Shown piece after piece: positions 1 to 6,019 of a DNA stretch of 6,649 nt. The position numbers were made by a program, and so were the translations under genes. The notes under the pieces were generated by a model. It saw nothing but the letters and a program-made list of their open reading frames with translations. It made no database searches and was not told the origin of the DNA. Numbering within the stretch: position 1 is the first letter of the stretch; every line of letters begins with the position of its first letter. This DNA is from Nitrospirota bacterium (GTDB lineage: Bacteria > Nitrospirota > Nitrospiria > Nitrospirales > UBA8639): the NCBI GenBank assembly GCA_029881175.1, contig JAOUNC010000157.1, forward strand, positions 1-6,649. The letters are read 5' to 3'.

Positions 1-30
1 GAGCGGGGAGTTTGGAACGGCAGGAAATAA
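1..30 (+). CDS. Possible 3' end of flgB (partial, uncertain)
   Basis: Frame 1 is open from the window edge and ends at TAA (28-30), giving the nine-residue tail ERGVWNGRK. flgB, a proximal rod protein, normally lies directly upstream of flgC, so a gene ending here is expected to be flgB. Nine residues are too few to recognise the family, and frames 2 and 3 are also open across this stretch (frame 2 stops at about 68-70, frame 3 inside flgC). The call therefore rests on gene order alone. Confidence 0.3.
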   Translation, partial: ERGVWNGRK

Positions 31-70
31 AAATCTTGCTCCTTACTGTTTACTTTTCACTATTTTTTAA

Positions 71-77
71 AAGGAGG
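71..77 (+). promoter_or_regulatory. Ribosome binding site of flgC
   Basis: AAGGAGG lies five bases before the ATG at 83. It is a near-perfect anti-16S match and the strongest Shine-Dalgarno in the window. It fixes the flgC start. The T-rich stretch before it (about 44-68) contains no promoter that I can support. Confidence 0.85.
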
Positions 78-82
78 CCAAC

Positions 83-526
83 ATGAATCTTGATCGAGTC
101 TTTGCGGTGGTGGGATCGGCGCTGGATTCACAACGACAGCGGTTAAATATCATCGCCAGCAATCTGGCCAATGCGGAATCGACGCGGACACCCAATGGCG
201 GGCCCTATATCCGGCGTGATGTTGTCTTTCAAACTGCCTCAACCCAGACTCCCTTTCACGCTGTTTTTAACAGTGCTTTTGGGGATCCGGCTGAACCGGC
301 AGGCGTTCGGGTCACCGATGTGATTCAAGATTCGCGACCGTTACGCACGGTGTACGACCCTAGTCATCCAGATGCTGACGAGAAAGGGTATCTCCATCTT
401 CCCAACGTCAATCCTATCGAGGAAATGGTCAACCTGATGTCGGCCACGAGGGCGTATGAAGCCAATCTTGCGGTGATGGAAACGGGAAAAACCATGACGC
501 TTCGTGCCTTGGAAATGGGGCGGTAA
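83..526 (+). CDS. flgC: Flagellar proximal rod protein FlgC
   Basis: FlgC is one of the proximal rod subunits of the flagellar basal body. It is exported by the flagellar type III system and assembles in the periplasm beyond the MS ring and FliE. The 147-residue product has the usual FlgC length. Its N-terminus carries the rod/hook family signature at residues 14-34 (LDSQRQRLNIIASNLANA), an amphipathic helix rich in Asn and Ala. Its C-terminus (about 108-147) holds the matching Flg_bbr_C helix, including NVNPIEEMVNLMSATRAYEAN and a closing ALEMGR. The two helices are expected to pair as a coiled coil in the rod. There is no cleavable signal peptide, as expected for a type III substrate. The start is set by the AAGGAGG at 71-77. 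fliE follows after a 109-bp gap. The identification is secure. Confidence 0.97.
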   Translation: MNLDRVFAVVGSALDSQRQRLNIIASNLANAESTRTPNGGPYIRRDVVFQTASTQTPFHAVFNSAFGDPAEPAGVRVTDVIQDSRPLRTVYDPSHPDADEKGYLHLPNVNPIEEMVNLMSATRAYEANLAVMETGKTMTLRALEMGR

Positions 527-540
527 ATGTTAATTTGTAA

Positions 541-568
541 GGGATGAGGAGTAAGGAGTCAGGCGCCA
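541..568 (+). repeat. Degenerate heptanucleotide tandem repeat, about four units
   Basis: In the flgC-fliE gap the sequence falls into 7-base units: GGGATGA, GGAGTAA, GGAGTCA and GGCGCCA. The loose pattern is GG-N-G-T-N-A. The two middle units differ at one position. The preceding heptamer (534-540, TTTGTAA) keeps only the end of the pattern. The array is short and diverged and could be partly chance, but it resembles the short heptameric intergenic repeats seen in some bacterial genomes. No function is implied. Confidence 0.4.
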
Positions 569-571
569 AAC

Positions 572-607
572 GCCGAAGGCAAGAACACCTGGACGCATTT
601 CTTCGGC
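572..607 (+). repeat. Inverted repeat / possible hairpin upstream of fliE
   Basis: GCCGAAG (572-578) is exactly complementary to CTTCGGC (601-607), giving a 7-bp stem with a 22-nt loop. A competing 5-bp pairing exists between AAGGC (576-580) and GCCTT (606-610). A small upstream hairpin is also possible between GGCG (562-565) and CGCC (571-574). The loop is long and no clean T-tract follows, so this is not a typical intrinsic terminator. It may be an mRNA processing or stability element, or simply chance. Confidence 0.4.
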
Positions 608-619
608 CTTTAATTAAAG
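608..619. repeat. 12-bp perfect palindrome before the fliE ribosome binding site
   Basis: CTTTAATTAAAG is a perfect palindrome that abuts the inverted repeat and ends 16 bases before the fliE start. It could be a dimeric regulator site or extend local RNA folding. It is AT-rich, so a chance origin is possible, and no regulator can be named from the sequence. Confidence 0.4.
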
Positions 620-635
620 AGAAAGGTAGATTGTC

Positions 636-938
636 ATGGATTATTCAGAGATTAAAGGGATTGAGGGGGTCCGTGAACCTTTTGGCGGTTCGCTTGTCAA
701 AAAAACGGCTTCAGGTGGTCCGGGGTTTAGTGATTTGCTGAAAAATGCCGTGGAGTCTGTCAATACCATGCAACATGAAGCGGGCCGGTTAGAAGATGCC
801 GTGGCCAATGGGGAGAATGTGAATATTCACCAAGCGGTCATTGCAGGGGAAAAAGCAGGCCTCTCGTTTCAATTGTTGATGCAAGTGCGAAACAAGATGA
901 TCGATGCGTATCAAGAAGTCATGCGCATGCAAGTTTGA
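636..938 (+). CDS. fliE: Flagellar hook-basal body adaptor protein FliE
   Basis: FliE is the small adaptor that joins the membrane-embedded MS ring and export gate to the proximal rod, and it is among the first exported rod components. The product has 100 residues, typical of the family (about 100-110). The recognisable part runs from about residue 30 to the end. It starts with FSDLLKNAVESVN, continues through a central VANGENVNIHQAVIAGEKA segment (family pattern G...d.h....a.ekA), and closes with LLMQVRNKMIDAYQEVMRMQV. The N-terminal 30 residues are variable, as usual. The start at 636 is preceded by GAAAGG (621-626), a modest Shine-Dalgarno nine bases away. The gene sits between flgC and fliF, its commonest position. 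The identification is secure. Confidence 0.96.
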   Translation: MDYSEIKGIEGVREPFGGSLVKKTASGGPGFSDLLKNAVESVNTMQHEAGRLEDAVANGENVNIHQAVIAGEKAGLSFQLLMQVRNKMIDAYQEVMRMQV

Positions 939-1018
939 GACATAGGGCCTTTTGGGTTCCGTCTTGAAAGCGGACCAGTCAATTGGCCCCTTGGTGCTTT
1001 TATGGATCTTAGATAATT

Positions 1019-2614
1019 ATGGCAACATTTCCAGAAAACCTCATCACGAATTTTCAATCCTTAACCCTCAATCAACGCATTGGCGTTGTCGTCGTCTTAG
1101 CGTTAGCCATTGCGACCATTCCCTTGCTGATGCTTATGGGAAAAGAACCAGAACTGGTTGTCCTGTTTTCTCAATTGGATTCGGATGACACCCGGGCGAT
1201 TATTCAAGAACTTGGTAAGCAAGGGGTGACCTATGAGTTGGGGGAAGGTGGAAATACCATTAAAGTTCCCGCAGAGCGCGTCCACGAATTGCGTCTTCAA
1301 TTAGCCTCAGTAGGCCTTCCGGAGTCGGCCGGGGTGGGGTTTGAAATATTCGATCGAACCGGTTTAGGTGTAACCCCGTTTACGCAACAAATGAATTATC
1401 GTCGAGCGCTGCAAGGAGAATTGGCCCGGACCATTAGCCAGATTTCGCAAGTGGATCGTGTCCGTGTTCATCTGGTGATTCCCGAGAAGCGTTTGTTTGC
1501 GTCGGAAAAAAAGCCGGCTCAAGCGGCCGTGGTTCTGACATTGAAACGGGGGCATCCTCTGGCAGGAACGCAGGTTCAGGGTATTGTTCATCTGGTGGCG
1601 AGTAGTGTGGAAGGGTTGGAGCCTGGGCAGGTGACGGTGGTGGATAATCACGGGCAAGTGTTGAGTCAAAATTCGGCCGATGAAGATGCCCAACTGACGG
1701 CCACCCAAATTGAGACCCAACGTCGAGTCGAACGTGATATGGAGCAACGGGTGCAAAGTATGTTGGATCAAGTCTTGGGACGTGACAAGTCGGTAGTTCG
1801 GGTGACCGCTCCCTTAGATTTCCGTCAAGTCGAAATCACCGAAGAGAGTTTTGATCCGAATAGCCAGGTGGTTCGAAGCGAAAATCGAAGCCAGGAAAAA
1901 GTCACCGAACAGGGCTCTAAGGCCGGAGTGCCAGGGGTTCGAAGCAATGTGCCTAATGATTTGACCGCTACCAGTGGGTCGGGTCCCAAAGAGGCCAAGC
2001 GAAAGAATGAAACGTTGAATTATGAAATGAACCGGAAAGTGAGCAAGATTATCGAACCCACTGGCGCCATTCAACGGTTAAGTGTCGCGGTATTGGTGGA
2101 TGGGACGTATGAGATGGCAGGAGGAGCCGAAGGAAAACCCGAAGCGGCCTCCGGTGAAAAACAATATGTGCCGCGACCGGAGCAGGAAATTCAAAACCTT
2201 GTGCAAATTGTGAAAAAAGCTGTGGGATTTTCGGAACAGCGCGGCGATCAAATAGAAATCATCAACGTGCCATTTGAGACGCCAGCCCTTCAGGAAGGTG
2301 AGGACGGGATGACCGCAGGGGTGCAGTCTTTCTTGTCAACATGGGGGGGATTTCTCAAGCCCGTGTTGTTTTTCTTCCTGGGTGTGATGGTCTTGTGGTT
2401 TGTGATTCGACCAATGGCGTTGAATCTGAGTAAGCCGTCGGCTGAAGCCGTGCTGTTGCCACAGGCCGGGTTGCCAGCCACCGTCACTGAATATGAGGCC
2501 CAAATTCATGAGACGCCTCAAGATCAGGCCATGAAGTTGGCGGCGGAAAATCCTGCATCGGCTGCACACGTCATTCGAAGCTGGATTAAAGAAGAACAAG
2601 AACAAAAGGCCTAA
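1019..2614 (+). CDS. fliF: Flagellar MS-ring protein FliF
   Basis: FliF builds the inner-membrane MS ring, the platform for the rotor and export gate. At 531 residues it is near the usual 530-570. The first transmembrane helix is at about 21-40 (VVVVLALAIATIPLL). The periplasmic ring-building (YscJ/FliF) domain follows, with LPESAGVGFEIFDRTGLG, QMNYRRALQGELARTI and VRVHLVIPEK. The FliF_C region holds SFDPNSQVVRSENRSQE, GVPGVRSNVPND and ETLNYEMNRKVSKI. The second transmembrane helix is at about 448-463. The cytoplasmic tail of about 67 residues ends in the FliG-binding segment (PASAAHVIRSWIKEE). The ATG at 1019 places the first helix correctly, but no clear Shine-Dalgarno precedes it. A four-codon ORF (1002-1016, M-D-L-R-stop) ends two bases upstream. 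fliG starts 3 bp after the stop. Confidence 0.97.
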   Translation: MATFPENLITNFQSLTLNQRIGVVVVLALAIATIPLLMLMGKEPELVVLFSQLDSDDTRAIIQELGKQGVTYELGEGGNTIKVPAERVHELRLQLASVGLPESAGVGFEIFDRTGLGVTPFTQQMNYRRALQGELARTISQISQVDRVRVHLVIPEKRLFASEKKPAQAAVVLTLKRGHPLAGTQVQGIVHLVASSVEGLEPGQVTVVDNHGQVLSQNSADEDAQLTATQIETQRRVERDMEQRVQSMLDQVLGRDKSVVRVTAPLDFRQVEITEESFDPNSQVVRSENRSQEKVTEQGSKAGVPGVRSNVPNDLTATSGSGPKEAKRKNETLNYEMNRKVSKIIEPTGAIQRLSVAVLVDGTYEMAGGAEGKPEAASGEKQYVPRPEQEIQNLVQIVKKAVGFSEQRGDQIEIINVPFETPALQEGEDGMTAGVQSFLSTWGGFLKPVLFFFLGVMVLWFVIRPMALNLSKPSAEAVLLPQAGLPATVTEYEAQIHETPQDQAMKLAAENPASAAHVIRSWIKEEQEQKA

Positions 2615-2617
2615 CCG

Positions 2618-3613
2618 ATGAGTGAGCATTTATCTGGTTATGAAAAGGCCGCGATTTTGTTGCTGGCCATTGGAGAAACGGCCGCCGTGGAAGTGTTGAA
2701 GGTATTGGATCAGAAAGATATTCGGCAAATTGGCGCCTATTTGGGGGCGTTGGTCAATGTCGGGCAAGATGAGCATCGGTATGTGTTGAAGGAATATATG
2801 TCATTGGCCGGAGCGTCAGGATTAAGCGTTGAAGGGAAAACGTACCTGGCCAAAATCCTCAATGCGGCGTTGGGCAAAGATAAGGCGCGCAGGATTTTAA
2901 GTTCTCTCAATACATCGGATAGTGCCGGATTTGAGACGCTGAAATCATTAGATGCCATGTCAATTAGCAATTTGCTGACGTTTGAACATCCGCAAACAGG
3001 CGCGCTCATTTTGGCGAATTTGGAGTCGGATCAAGCGGCACAGATTTTGTCTTTGTTACCCGCACATAAGCGAGATGCCATTATCTATCGCCTAGCGACC
3101 ACGGAAGAGGTTTCGCCCAATATGTTGGAAGAATTAAATGGCGTCCTTCAGGAAGAACTGCGGTTAGGATCTTCGAAAAATGCGATTCCGGTCGGAGGCA
3201 CCGGGATGGTCGCTGAAATTTTGAACTCTGTCAAGAAAAATGTGGAAGGCGAAATTCTCACGGCCTTAGAAGCGAAAGATCCGGATGTGGCCGAAGAAAT
3301 TCGCGGAAAAATGTTTGTCTTTGAAGATTTGGAGACTGTCGATGATCGGGGCATGCAGGAATTGCTGCGTGAAGTCAGCAAAGAAGAATTGCTCTTGGCC
3401 CTCAAGCCGGTGGACGGTCCGCTGCGTGATAAGTTCTTTAAGAATATGTCCAGCCGTGCGGCAGAATCGCTAAAAGAAGATATGGAAACCAGAGGACCGG
3501 TCAAGTTGAGTGATGTGGAACTGGCTCAACAAAATATTATTAAGACTGTGCAACGGTTGGCGGGTGAAGGTCGTGTGGCTCTGGGAGGCAAGGGTGAGGA
3601 GCAAATGGTCTAA
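2618..3613 (+). CDS. fliG: Flagellar motor switch protein FliG
   Basis: FliG is the C-ring subunit that binds FliF and receives torque from the MotA/MotB stator. The 331-residue length matches the E. coli protein. The N-terminal FliF-binding domain opens with LSGYEKAAILLLAIGE. The middle domain carries the EHPQ motif at 123-126 (FEHPQTGALILANL). A GG-containing linker (IPVGGTGMVAEILN) leads to the C-terminal domain with MFVFEDL. By alignment by eye, the torque-helix charges are kept: K263, R280, E287, D288 and K296 match E. coli K264, R281, D288, D289 and R297, with two same-charge swaps. The start is supported by AAGG (2606-2609) at eight bases, inside the end of fliF. The 3-bp gap to fliF suggests translational coupling, which suits two proteins that assemble in matched numbers. 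Confidence 0.98.
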   Translation: MSEHLSGYEKAAILLLAIGETAAVEVLKVLDQKDIRQIGAYLGALVNVGQDEHRYVLKEYMSLAGASGLSVEGKTYLAKILNAALGKDKARRILSSLNTSDSAGFETLKSLDAMSISNLLTFEHPQTGALILANLESDQAAQILSLLPAHKRDAIIYRLATTEEVSPNMLEELNGVLQEELRLGSSKNAIPVGGTGMVAEILNSVKKNVEGEILTALEAKDPDVAEEIRGKMFVFEDLETVDDRGMQELLREVSKEELLLALKPVDGPLRDKFFKNMSSRAAESLKEDMETRGPVKLSDVELAQQNIIKTVQRLAGEGRVALGGKGEEQMV

Positions 3614-3616
3614 GGA
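3612..3616 (+). promoter_or_regulatory. Ribosome binding site favouring the fliH start at 3627
   Basis: AAGGA overlaps the fliG stop codon and lies ten bases before the ATG at 3627. A second SD-like AGGA at 3649-3652 sits seven bases before another in-frame ATG at 3660. The first option is preferred because it wastes less intergenic sequence, but the second is credible and would shorten FliH by 11 residues. Confidence 0.5.
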
Positions 3617-3626
3617 TCGGGAATTT

Positions 3627-4232
3627 ATGAAATCACCGTTACAAGTTCAGGAATTTCAGATGGTGGAATTGGTCCAGAACGGTGCACGGGACAAGGAGAA
3701 GGACGAGCCACCCCATGACTGTTCCGCATTGCAGCATCAGGCCTTTGAGCAAGGGCGACAGAAAGGAATGGAAGAAGGCCGAGCGGAATGTCAGGCCAAA
3801 GTTGATGATGAATTCAAGCGGGCCATTCATTTAGCCAATCAGATCGGGCGGGCACGTATTGCGGCTCTTGAAGAACAGGATCGGGATATTGTGGAGGTCG
3901 CGTTGGCCATTTCCCGAAAAATTATTTTACAGGAAATTGAGACGGACAAAGAGCTCATTGTTCGACAAGTGCGTCAGGTACTCGGTCTTCTTCTGCAGAA
4001 GACCCTGGTGACGCTGAAGGTTCACCCCCAAGATCTCAAGGTTTTAGAGCCACTTCATCAAGCCTTGCAAAGTGAATTTATCGATGGAAATCATTTGGTG
4101 CTTGAAGGTCATGCAGACGTACACCCTGGAGGCTGTCTCGTTGAGCAGCCCGGATTACAGTTGGATGCTCAGCTTCCTCAACAACTGGCGACGGTTGCCA
4201 CAGAATTTGGCTTGGAGAGTTCCCCCCGATGA
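3627..4232 (+). CDS. fliH: Flagellar export ATPase regulator FliH
   Basis: FliH is the elongated dimeric stator-like partner of the export ATPase FliI. It restrains ATP hydrolysis and docks FliI at the C ring and export gate. With the start at 3627 the product has 201 residues, slightly short of the enteric length (about 230). Residues 39-51 form an AxxxGxxxGxxxG run (A39, G43, G47, G51), the glycine-repeat helix characteristic of FliH. The C-terminal FliH/HrpE domain has VALAISRKIILQEIETD, VHPQDLKVL and VHPGGCLVEQPGLQLDAQL. The reading frame stays open back to 3510, but that would overlap the conserved end of fliG by about 100 bases. There is no tryptophan in the whole product, unlike enteric FliH, whose N-terminal Trp residues help docking. 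The stop overlaps the fliI start (ATGA, 4229-4232). Confidence 0.92.
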   Translation: MKSPLQVQEFQMVELVQNGARDKEKDEPPHDCSALQHQAFEQGRQKGMEEGRAECQAKVDDEFKRAIHLANQIGRARIAALEEQDRDIVEVALAISRKIILQEIETDKELIVRQVRQVLGLLLQKTLVTLKVHPQDLKVLEPLHQALQSEFIDGNHLVLEGHADVHPGGCLVEQPGLQLDAQLPQQLATVATEFGLESSPR

Positions 4233-5572
4233 GCCTTGCTGGCATTCAACAGCGTCTTGACGAAATTTCCACCATCACCGCGATGGGCCGTATTGTGAAA
4301 GCTGTCGGCTTAACATTGGAAGCGACAGGGTTAGGAGCTTCCGTGGGTCAACGGTGTCACATCTTCAGTCCCAGGCGGCAATCGAGTCTTGAGGGGGAAG
4401 TCATCGGGTTTCGAGAGCAACGTGTGGTTGTGATGCCATTTGGTCCGGTACGAGGGATCAGTGCCGGAGATATGATTCGTTACGATCCTAGCTCCCCACG
4501 CTTGCTGGTGGGTCAACATTTGTTAGGGCGAGTGGTTGATGGCTTAGGACATCCCATCGATGATAAGGGTGCGCTCCCTCGTAGCCAACGGAATCCCCTC
4601 TATAGTTCTGCTCCTGCCCCGATGAAACGTAAACGGATTACCACTCCGATGGATTTAGGAGTTCAAGCCATCAATGCCTTATTGACGTGTGGGGTGGGAC
4701 AAAAAATGGGAATTTTTGCCGGGAGTGGAGTAGGAAAGAGTGTGTTGATGGGCATGATGTGTCGCCATACGAAGGCTGAAGTGAATGTCATTGCCTTGGT
4801 CGGAGAGAGAGGACGAGAGGTCAAAGAATTCTTGGAGCGAGATTTAGGGGAGGAGAGTCTCCGGAGGTCCGTCGTGGTTGTGGCGACCTCGGATCAATCG
4901 CCATTGGTCCGGGTCCGGGCGGTCTTTGTGGCTACCGCGATTGCCGAGTATTTTCGAGATCAAGGCAATCAAGTTCTTTTGTTGGTGGATTCTCTGACGC
5001 GTTTGGCTCATGCCCAACGTGAAGTCGGGCTGGCGGCGGGAGAGCCACCCACGACCAAGGGGTATCCGCCGTCGGTCTTTACCCTATTTCCTCAAGTGCT
5101 AGAGCGAGTTGGACCGTTGGAGAAGGGATCTATTACCGGGCTTTATACGGTGTTAGTAGACGGGGATGACCTGAATGATCCCATTGCCGACTCAATGCGC
5201 TCCATCCTGGATGGACATATTGTGTTATCCCGGCAATTAGCCATGCAAGGGCATTTCCCGGCGATTGACGTCCTCCAAAGTGTGAGCCGGGTCATGTCCG
5301 ATATTGTATCCGATGCGCATGCGGAGGCGGCTAGAACCATTGTGCAATCGATGGCGGAATATCGAAACTCTGAAGAACTCATTAATTTAGGAGCCTATCA
5401 ACAAGGGACCAATTCCAGGTTGGATGCTGCCATACAGATGAAAGAACCCATTGATCATTATCTCCGGCAAACTCGTGATACGGCTGTCAGTCTCGAAGTC
5501 AGCCAGCATCATCTTGAAAAATTAGCCGGACAGAGTCGAAGTCTCCTCAGCAAGAAGGGAAAAACGACATGA
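4229..5572 (+). CDS. fliI: Flagellar type III export ATPase FliI
   Basis: FliI is the F1-beta-like hexameric ATPase of the flagellar export apparatus. It hydrolyses ATP to help unload chaperone-substrate complexes at the gate. The 447-residue length is typical. The N-terminal beta-barrel domain includes GRIVKAVGLTLEATG. The Walker A motif GSGVGKS spans residues 165-171, with K170 as the phosphate-binding lysine. VGERGRE follows at 191-197, with E193 matching the F1 catalytic glutamate. Walker B is VLLLVDSLTRLAHAQRE, with the aspartate at 254. The family signature TTKGYPPSVF comes next, then a C-terminal helical domain with LGAYQQGTNSRLD. The ATG overlaps the fliH stop by four bases, and GGAGAG (4214-4219) serves as Shine-Dalgarno. 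A virulence-type (SctN) ATPase is unlikely given the neighbours. Confidence 0.98.
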   Translation: MSLAGIQQRLDEISTITAMGRIVKAVGLTLEATGLGASVGQRCHIFSPRRQSSLEGEVIGFREQRVVVMPFGPVRGISAGDMIRYDPSSPRLLVGQHLLGRVVDGLGHPIDDKGALPRSQRNPLYSSAPAPMKRKRITTPMDLGVQAINALLTCGVGQKMGIFAGSGVGKSVLMGMMCRHTKAEVNVIALVGERGREVKEFLERDLGEESLRRSVVVVATSDQSPLVRVRAVFVATAIAEYFRDQGNQVLLLVDSLTRLAHAQREVGLAAGEPPTTKGYPPSVFTLFPQVLERVGPLEKGSITGLYTVLVDGDDLNDPIADSMRSILDGHIVLSRQLAMQGHFPAIDVLQSVSRVMSDIVSDAHAEAARTIVQSMAEYRNSEELINLGAYQQGTNSRLDAAIQMKEPIDHYLRQTRDTAVSLEVSQHHLEKLAGQSRSLLSKKGKTT

Positions 5573-6012
5573 ATTGGACGACATTGCTCAGGTTTCGAAA
5601 GCAAGTAGAGGATCTTGCCAGAGAAGAGGTGGTGTTAGCTGAATGGGAAAAAAGCCAAGAGGTCGCAAAGCGGGAGGACATGAGTCGGGAAATGGAAGTG
5701 GTCGTGTCCGACCTGGAGGAGCAGATTCAGCGAGGGATGGATACGCTCCTTGCCGAAGAACGATATCGTTGGCTGGATCAACTAGGCTCCGCGATGGAAG
5801 CCCGCACCCAACACATTCAACAGGTGGAAGCCTCCTTAGTCGCTCTACGGCAAAAATTGAAAAAGGCCTATCATGCCCGGCGGGTTGTTGAACTGGTCAT
5901 TGCTAAAAAGGAAGCCGTTGTTTTACAGAAGGTGGCGGCCCAAGAACAACGGATTCAGGAAGATTTGTCTGCTCATGCTTTCGCGACCTCTCACATTGAA
6001 GAAATGGCCTAG
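5569..6012 (+). CDS. fliJ: Flagellar export protein FliJ
   Basis: FliJ is a small coiled-coil protein that sits in the centre of the FliI hexamer, like the gamma subunit of F1. It links the ATPase to FlhA and escorts export chaperones. The 147-residue product matches the family length. It is almost entirely helical and charged, beginning with LLRFRKQVEDLAREEVVLAEWE. A second long helix near the C-terminus includes LKKAYHARRVVELVIAKKEAV. There is no membrane segment or signal peptide. FliJ proteins diverge strongly, so the call rests on length, helical pattern and position directly after fliI. The ATG overlaps the fliI stop by four bases (ATGA, 5569-5572), with AAGGGA (5555-5560) eight bases upstream. 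Two TAG codons in a row end the gene (6010-6015). Confidence 0.9.
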   Translation: MNWTTLLRFRKQVEDLAREEVVLAEWEKSQEVAKREDMSREMEVVVSDLEEQIQRGMDTLLAEERYRWLDQLGSAMEARTQHIQQVEASLVALRQKLKKAYHARRVVELVIAKKEAVVLQKVAAQEQRIQEDLSAHAFATSHIEEMA

Positions 6013-6019
6013 TAGTACA

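Noticed and set aside
552..579. Sigma-28-like promoter upstream of fliE (TAAGGAGT, 12-base spacer, GCCGAAGG)
   Set aside because: The -35 and the end of the -10 deviate from consensus and the spacer is one base long. The matching bases are also explained by the heptad repeat and the hairpin arm, and early basal-body genes are not usual sigma-28 targets.
544..741. 65-residue + strand ORF overlapping the start of fliE
   Set aside because: It overlaps fliE in another frame, is rich in Arg/Lys without a recognisable domain, and has no properly spaced Shine-Dalgarno. The intergenic repeats give it its first codons.
945..989. GGGCC/GGCCC inverted repeat in the fliE-fliF gap as a terminator
   Set aside because: The stem is only 5 bp with a 35-base loop and no T-tract follows. 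An alternative stem at 972-989 contains a mismatch.
1364..1771. 135-residue antisense ORF within fliF
   Set aside because: It lies wholly opposite a conserved coding region. Its His/Leu/Arg-rich composition is typical of an antisense shadow, and no domain is recognisable.
2343..2349. Run of seven G in fliF as a phase-variation tract
   Set aside because: Seven bases is short for a contingency tract, and the run simply encodes Trp-Gly-Gly before the second membrane helix. The six-C run at 4222-4227 is shorter still.
3510..3626. N-terminal extension of fliH from an ATG at 3510
   Set aside because: It would overlap the conserved C-terminus of fliG by about 100 bases. The extension is Trp- and Arg-rich, like an out-of-frame reading, and good starts exist at 3627 and 3660.
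5873..6019. Upstream extension of the motE-like gene inside fliJ
   Set aside because: It overlaps the end of fliJ by up to 140 bases and would bury the signal segment. Starting at 6020 gives a normal N-terminus.
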